DNA of 64,000 bases. Source: Sphingomonas cremea (GTDB taxonomy: Bacteria > Pseudomonadota > Alphaproteobacteria > Sphingomonadales > Sphingomonadaceae). Made by a program: the position numbers and the translations under genes. The notes beneath the pieces were generated by a model, which saw only the letters and a program-made list of their open reading frames with translations, was not told where the DNA came from and did not search any database. The stretch's first letter is position 1, and each line of letters opens with the position of its first letter. Shown piece after piece: positions 60,459 to 64,000 of the stretch. Location of the stretch: NCBI RefSeq assembly GCF_021502585.1, contig NZ_JAKFGM010000001.1, positions 558,001-622,000 of the forward strand, given 5' to 3'.

Positions 60459-61490
60459 ATGAGTGGTTACCGGGTTGCAGTGGTAGGCGCGACGGGCAAC
60501 GTCGGACGCGAGATTCTCAATGTGCTCGCGGAGCGGCAATTCCCGCTGGCCGAAGTGGCCGCAGTCGCCAGCGCTCGCTCGACCGGGGACATCATCGACT
60601 TTGGCGATACCGGCCAGGAACTGAAGGTCAAGAACCTCGACCACTTCGATTTTGAGGGCTGGGACATGGCGCTGTTCGCCGCCGGCTCGGAAATCTCCAA
60701 GGTCCACGTGCCTCGCGCCGCCGCAGCCGGTTGCACGGTGATCGACAATTCGTCGCTCTACCGGATGGACCCGGACGTTCCGCTAATCGTGCCGGAGGTG
60801 AACGCCCACGCCATCGACGGCTATCGGGCCAAGAACATCATCGCCAATCCCAACTGCTCGACCGCGCAAATGGTCGTTGCCTTGAAGCCACTCCATGACG
60901 TCGCACGGATCAAGCGCGTGGTGGTCGCGACCTATCAGTCGGTCTCCGGCGCTGGAAAGGCCGGCATGGACGAGTTGTTCGAGCAGAGCCGCAATATCTT
61001 CGTTGGCGACGCCAATGAGCCCAGGAAGTTCACCAAGCAGATCGCCTTTAACGTCATTCCCCACATCGACAGCTTCCTGGAGGACGGATCGACCAAGGAA
61101 GAGTGGAAGATGGTGGTCGAGACCAAAAAGATTCTCGATCCCCGGATCAAGATAAGCGCGACTTGTGTCCGCGTACCGGTTTTCGTCGGTCATTCGGAAG
61201 CGGTCAATGTCGAGTTTGAAGAAGAGATCAGCGCAGAGGAGGCACAGGCGATCCTGCGTGAGGCGCCGGGCGTTATGCTGGTCGATAAGCGCGAGGACGG
61301 CGGTTACGTCACTCCGGTCGAATGCGTTGGCGATTATGCTACCTTCGTTAGCCGGGTGCGCGAGGACCCGACCGTCGACAGCGGCCTTTCCATGTGGGTG
61401 GTAAGCGATAACCTCCGCAAAGGTGCCGCCCTGAACGCGGTGCAGATTGCGGAGTTGCTTGGCCGGCGGCATTTGCAGAAGGCTGCGTAG
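60459..61490 (+). CDS. asd: Aspartate-semialdehyde dehydrogenase
   Basis: Makes aspartate semialdehyde for lysine, threonine and methionine. The 343 residues have the NADP fold GYRVAVVGATGNVGREILNV, the catalytic Cys in NIIANPNCSTAQMVVALKPL, GAGKAGMDELFEQSRNIF and the closing ALNAVQIAELLGRR. The ATG at 60459 has AAGGAG upstream and is preferred to 60411. It feeds DapA encoded at 10734. The next gene starts one base after the stop. Confidence 0.97.
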   Translation: MSGYRVAVVGATGNVGREILNVLAERQFPLAEVAAVASARSTGDIIDFGDTGQELKVKNLDHFDFEGWDMALFAAGSEISKVHVPRAAAAGCTVIDNSSLYRMDPDVPLIVPEVNAHAIDGYRAKNIIANPNCSTAQMVVALKPLHDVARIKRVVVATYQSVSGAGKAGMDELFEQSRNIFVGDANEPRKFTKQIAFNVIPHIDSFLEDGSTKEEWKMVVETKKILDPRIKISATCVRVPVFVGHSEAVNVEFEEEISAEEAQAILREAPGVMLVDKREDGGYVTPVECVGDYATFVSRVREDPTVDSGLSMWVVSDNLRKGAALNAVQIAELLGRRHLQKAA

Positions 61491-61491
61491 C

Positions 61492-61872
61492 GTGCATTCC
61501 GGGTCTTGCTTGTGCGGGGCCGTAACTTTCCAGGTCCGATGCGAACTGCAACCGCCTGATGCATGCCATTGCCGTCAATGCCGCAAGACGTCCGGTCATT
61601 ATTGGGCCTCAACCGATGTCCCTCGGGAAATGCTGACGATCATCGGCGAGGATCGGGTCAGCTGGTATCGGTCCTCCGAGAAGGTGCGGCGCGGATTCTG
61701 CGTGAATTGCGGTTCTTCGCTTTTCTGGGATGTCGAAGGGCGGCCACGACTTGCCATCGCGATGGGTGCGTTCGACCAGCCGACGAATACTCACTTGGAA
61801 AAACATATCTTCGTCGCGGACAAGGGCGATTATTACGAGATCGCAGACGGCCTTCCTCAGGAAGGGCTGTAA
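61492..61872 (+). CDS. GFA/CENP-V family protein, first of two
   Basis: A 126-residue zinc-binding protein of the glutathione-dependent formaldehyde-activating (GFA) fold. The metal motifs are GSCLCGAVTFQVRCE, CHCRQCRKTSGHYW and CVNCGSSLFW, with paired cysteines. Enzyme activity of most members is unproven. It starts at a GTG one base after asd. A second member follows 15 bases after the stop. Confidence 0.87.
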   Translation: MHSGSCLCGAVTFQVRCELQPPDACHCRQCRKTSGHYWASTDVPREMLTIIGEDRVSWYRSSEKVRRGFCVNCGSSLFWDVEGRPRLAIAMGAFDQPTNTHLEKHIFVADKGDYYEIADGLPQEGL

Positions 61873-61887
61873 CCGCAGGAGACCAAG

Positions 61888-62334
61888 GTGAGCGAAATGA
61901 TGACTGGCGGCTGCGCATGCGGCAAGGTTAGGTTCGAAGCCGCCGTTGAGCCGCATGAGGCCTATCTCTGCCACTGCCGAATGTGTCAGCGCTCGACCGG
62001 CTCGATTTCAATAGCGTTCGTCAATGCCAAGCTCAGCGACGTACGATGGGCCGGCGAGCCGGATTGGTACGAAAGCTCGCCGATTGCGCGGCGGCCATTT
62101 TGCGCTCGATGCGGCACGTCGCTGGGGTTCATGTTCAGCGAAGACGCTGAAAAGATGGACCTGGCGGTGGGCAGCTTCGACGACCCAGCGCCATTCCGCC
62201 CCAAGCATCACTTCGGGATCGAAAGCATGCATCGGGCGTGGATCAACACTGAAGGGCTGCCCGAATACCGCTCTGATGAGTATCAGGCCCTGGTCGACAG
62301 GTGGGTCGAAGCAGTGGGCAAGATGCCCGAGTAG
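61888..62334 (+). CDS. GFA/CENP-V family protein, second of two
   Basis: A 148-residue protein with the same cysteine pattern: GGCACGKVRFEAAV, CHCRMCQRSTGSIS and CARCGTSLGFMF. Sequence outside the metal sites differs clearly from its neighbour, so this is an old duplication or two separate members. The GTG at 61888 has GGAG upstream. The end contains MHRAWINTEGLPEYRSDEYQ, a region absent from the first copy. Probably co-transcribed with asd. Confidence 0.87.
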   Translation: MSEMMTGGCACGKVRFEAAVEPHEAYLCHCRMCQRSTGSISIAFVNAKLSDVRWAGEPDWYESSPIARRPFCARCGTSLGFMFSEDAEKMDLAVGSFDDPAPFRPKHHFGIESMHRAWINTEGLPEYRSDEYQALVDRWVEAVGKMPE

Positions 62335-62353
62335 CAGGGGTTGCGATTGAGCC

Positions 62354-63112
62354 ATGATTGGCGCGGAGACTCATTTTTGGACGGCGTCGGATGGCGTGAA
62401 GCTTGCTTGGCGTGAATTGGGCGAAGGTCGGCCGGTTATCCTGGTCCACGGCCTGTTTAGCGATGCCAATACAAATTGGATCAAGTTCGGCCATGCCGAG
62501 CGGATCGCGGCTGTTGGCTTCCGCGTGATCATGCCGGACCTCCGCGCGCATGGGCTCAGCGATAAGCCGCAGGATCCCCAGGCATACCCATGCGGCGTAC
62601 TTGCCCGCGACTTGCATGAGTTCATCGCCCATCTCGACTTGACGGATTTCGACCTTGGCGGTTTCTCGCTGGGCGCAAGAACGACGGTGCAGGCGGTCGG
62701 TGAGGGTGAGCGTCCGCGCAAGGCGATCCTCGCCGGCATGGGGCTTGAGGGTCTTAGCGATTGGAATCGGCGTCAGGCCTTCTTCCACGAAGCGATTGCT
62801 CAGTTCGATATCGCGCGGCGCGGCGATCCGTGGTGGATGGCGATCCAGTTCATGAAGACGATGAAGGTCGACCGGGTCGCGGCGGGGCTTTTGTTGCGCA
62901 CCTTTGAGGATGCGCATCCCGAATGGCTCAATGAATTCATGATGCCGACTCTGATTTTGTGTGGTTCGGAAGATCAGGACAATGGCTCGGCGTCCAACCT
63001 GGCCGAAGCGCTGCCCAATGCGACCCAAATAACCGTGCCCGGAACGCATATGAGCAGCGTTGCCAAAGCCGAATTCGGAGTGGCATTGGCGGAATGGCTT
63101 TCCCCTGCTTGA
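62354..63112 (+). CDS. Alpha/beta-fold hydrolase
   Basis: About 252 residues. The oxyanion segment is VILVHGLFSDANTNWIKFGH, the nucleophile is in FDLGGFSLGARTTVQAVGEG, the acid is near LILCGSEDQDNG and the His in VPGTHMSSVAKAEFGVALAE. It is soluble with no signal peptide. Substrate unknown. It starts 19 bases after the second GFA gene. Confidence 0.87.
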   Translation: MIGAETHFWTASDGVKLAWRELGEGRPVILVHGLFSDANTNWIKFGHAERIAAVGFRVIMPDLRAHGLSDKPQDPQAYPCGVLARDLHEFIAHLDLTDFDLGGFSLGARTTVQAVGEGERPRKAILAGMGLEGLSDWNRRQAFFHEAIAQFDIARRGDPWWMAIQFMKTMKVDRVAAGLLLRTFEDAHPEWLNEFMMPTLILCGSEDQDNGSASNLAEALPNATQITVPGTHMSSVAKAEFGVALAEWLSPA

Positions 63113-63182
63113 CGTCGGCGCGACGGCGTCACATTCCTCGCCCCACGCGAAAATCATGACGTTCAGGACGAGGAGCCTACCC

Positions 63183-64000
63183 TTGAAGATACTTGCTGCT
63201 TCCGTGTCGCTTGTTGCGCTGTCGCTGGCCGGTTGTGCCACAACTCCGCCGGCCGAAATGGCCGCTTCGGCGCCTGCCGTTGCGGCTGCTGGCGTGCCGG
63301 CCGACGCATCGACGGCGACTACATTTCCGCTGACCCCCGACGGCGCCCGCGCATTTGTGGCCCAGGTCGAGAAAGAATTGTTCGATCTCAGCATCATCAG
63401 CGGCCGCGCCGCATGGGTCAACGCGACCTACATCACCGACGATACCGACGCCCTCGCCGCATATTTCGGCACGATCGCGACCGAAAAGGGCGTCCAATAT
63501 GCAGGCGAAGCCGCAAAATATGCCCGCGTCCCCGGTCTCGATTTCGACACGGCGCGAAAGCTCAACATCCTGCGCGGCGCGCTGGTCCTTCCGGCCCCGA
63601 CCACCCCGGGCGCGGCGAATGAGCTCAACACCATCGCCACCCGGCTCCAGTCGACCTACGGCAAGGGCCGCGCCAGCCTGCACGGCAAGCCGCTGACCGG
63701 CGATGACGTCGAGGCGCAGATGGGCACAAACCGCAATCCGGCAGAGCTCGCCGAGATGTGGCGCACGTGGCACGAGAATGTCGGCCGGCCGATGCGAACT
63801 GACTATACCCGCCTGGTCGAACTGGCGAATGCGGGCGCCAAGGACCTGGGCTATGCCGACACCGGCGCAATGTGGCGCTCGCAATATGACATGACGCCGG
63901 AACAGTTCGCGACGATGTACGATCGACTGTGGTCGGAGGTGAAGCCGCTTTACGACGACCTTCACTGCTACACCCGGACCAAGCTCAACCAGAAATATGG
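63183..64000 (+). CDS. M2-family peptidyl-dipeptidase (ACE-like), lipoprotein, 5' part
   Basis: The frame runs off the right edge with no stop. It begins KILAASVSLVALSLAGCATT, a signal peptide with a lipobox, at a TTG at 63183 that has GAGGAG eight bases upstream; an in-frame ATG at 63156 lacks such a site. The body matches bacterial M2 peptidases: LTPDGARAFVAQVEKELFDL, ISGRAAWVNATYITDDTDAL and NPAELAEMWRTWHENVGRPM. The HExxH zinc motif lies beyond the window. It would be a carboxydipeptidase in the periplasm. Confidence 0.88.
   Translation, partial: MKILAASVSLVALSLAGCATTPPAEMAASAPAVAAAGVPADASTATTFPLTPDGARAFVAQVEKELFDLSIISGRAAWVNATYITDDTDALAAYFGTIATEKGVQYAGEAAKYARVPGLDFDTARKLNILRGALVLPAPTTPGAANELNTIATRLQSTYGKGRASLHGKPLTGDDVEAQMGTNRNPAELAEMWRTWHENVGRPMRTDYTRLVELANAGAKDLGYADTGAMWRSQYDMTPEQFATMYDRLWSEVKPLYDDLHCYTRTKLNQKY

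Noticed and set aside
62243-63421. 392-residue minus-strand frame
   Set aside because: Antisense to a hydrolase and the M2 peptidase, both with clear motifs.
1-64000. tRNA, tmRNA, 4.5S RNA, rRNA, CRISPR arrays, insertion sequences and attachment sites
   Set aside because: I looked in the intergenic stretches on both strands and saw no cloverleaf, array or transposase.

Overview
The window is a piece of a GC-rich alphaproteobacterial chromosome, most likely from the Sphingomonadales (a Sphingomonas or Sphingomicrobium-like organism). The case rests on gene content and order: hdaA-ppk1-ppx, rnd and aspS; CckA and ChpT of the CtrA phosphorelay; an RpoH sigma factor downstream of rluD; a GTTC-N7-GTTC SOS box at recA; ffh-rpsP-rimM-trmD-rplS with a long acidic tail on S16; and frequent GTG/TTG starts. 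No rRNA, tRNA, CRISPR array, prophage or insertion sequence was recognised. The one RNA gene is RNase P RNA (rnpB). The species is not determinable by eye.

Layout. 0-8.2 kb: end of hdaA, polyphosphate kinase and exopolyphosphatase, a protease-inhibitor lipoprotein, RNase D, AspRS and a divergent PPK2-like protein. 8.2-18.4 kb: greB, a Slt-type lytic transglycosylase, dapA, smpB, a DUF2062 protein, an M13 peptidase, the hybrid kinase cckA, a single-domain response regulator and a hydrolase. 18.4-29.5 kb: recA with its operator, an MFS exporter, a Tat-exported M24 peptidase, a dicarboxylate symporter, a HAD phosphatase, a divergent EF-G-like GTPase, a YihY-type membrane protein, rpoH and rluD. 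29.6-36.2 kb: chpT, a compact cheAWYBR cluster and an amidase. 36.2-40.7 kb is the accessory-looking part: three small exported proteins, an OsmC operon with a 35-residue membrane peptide and a divergent AraC regulator, and four copies of a short palindromic repeat. 40.7-46.1 kb: rnpB, a J-domain protein, a thioesterase, SufE and an expanded phage-shock (psp) system with its own sigma-54 promoter. 46.2-53.2 kb: a PuuD-like membrane protein, Fe superoxide dismutase and the tightly overlapping dapF-mtaB-ftsY-yciB-ABC exporter operon. 53.2-64 kb: DUF924, the SRP/ribosome operon, a thioredoxin-reductase-like enzyme, a SoxR/VOC divergon, asd, two GFA-family proteins, a hydrolase and the start of an M2 peptidase.

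How parts work together. CckA and ChpT are two of the three parts of the phosphorelay controlling CtrA, and a near-consensus CtrA box lies just upstream of cheA next to chpT. FtsY and Ffh, the two protein GTPases of co-translational targeting, are both present, as are SmpB and RNase P. PspF/A/B/C together with RpoH, SoxR, OsmC, SodB and the polyphosphate enzymes make the window rich in stress functions.

The most unusual signals are a psp operon in which PspC is followed by three more small membrane proteins sharing a C-terminal motif with PspB and PspC; a SoxR-type promoter with a 19-base spacer that points away from soxR at a glyoxalase-fold gene; an unlisted 35-residue membrane peptide upstream of osmC; and a PPK2-like protein and an EF-G-like protein whose key nucleotide-binding residues are altered. 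All family assignments come from reading protein sequences by eye, without database searches.
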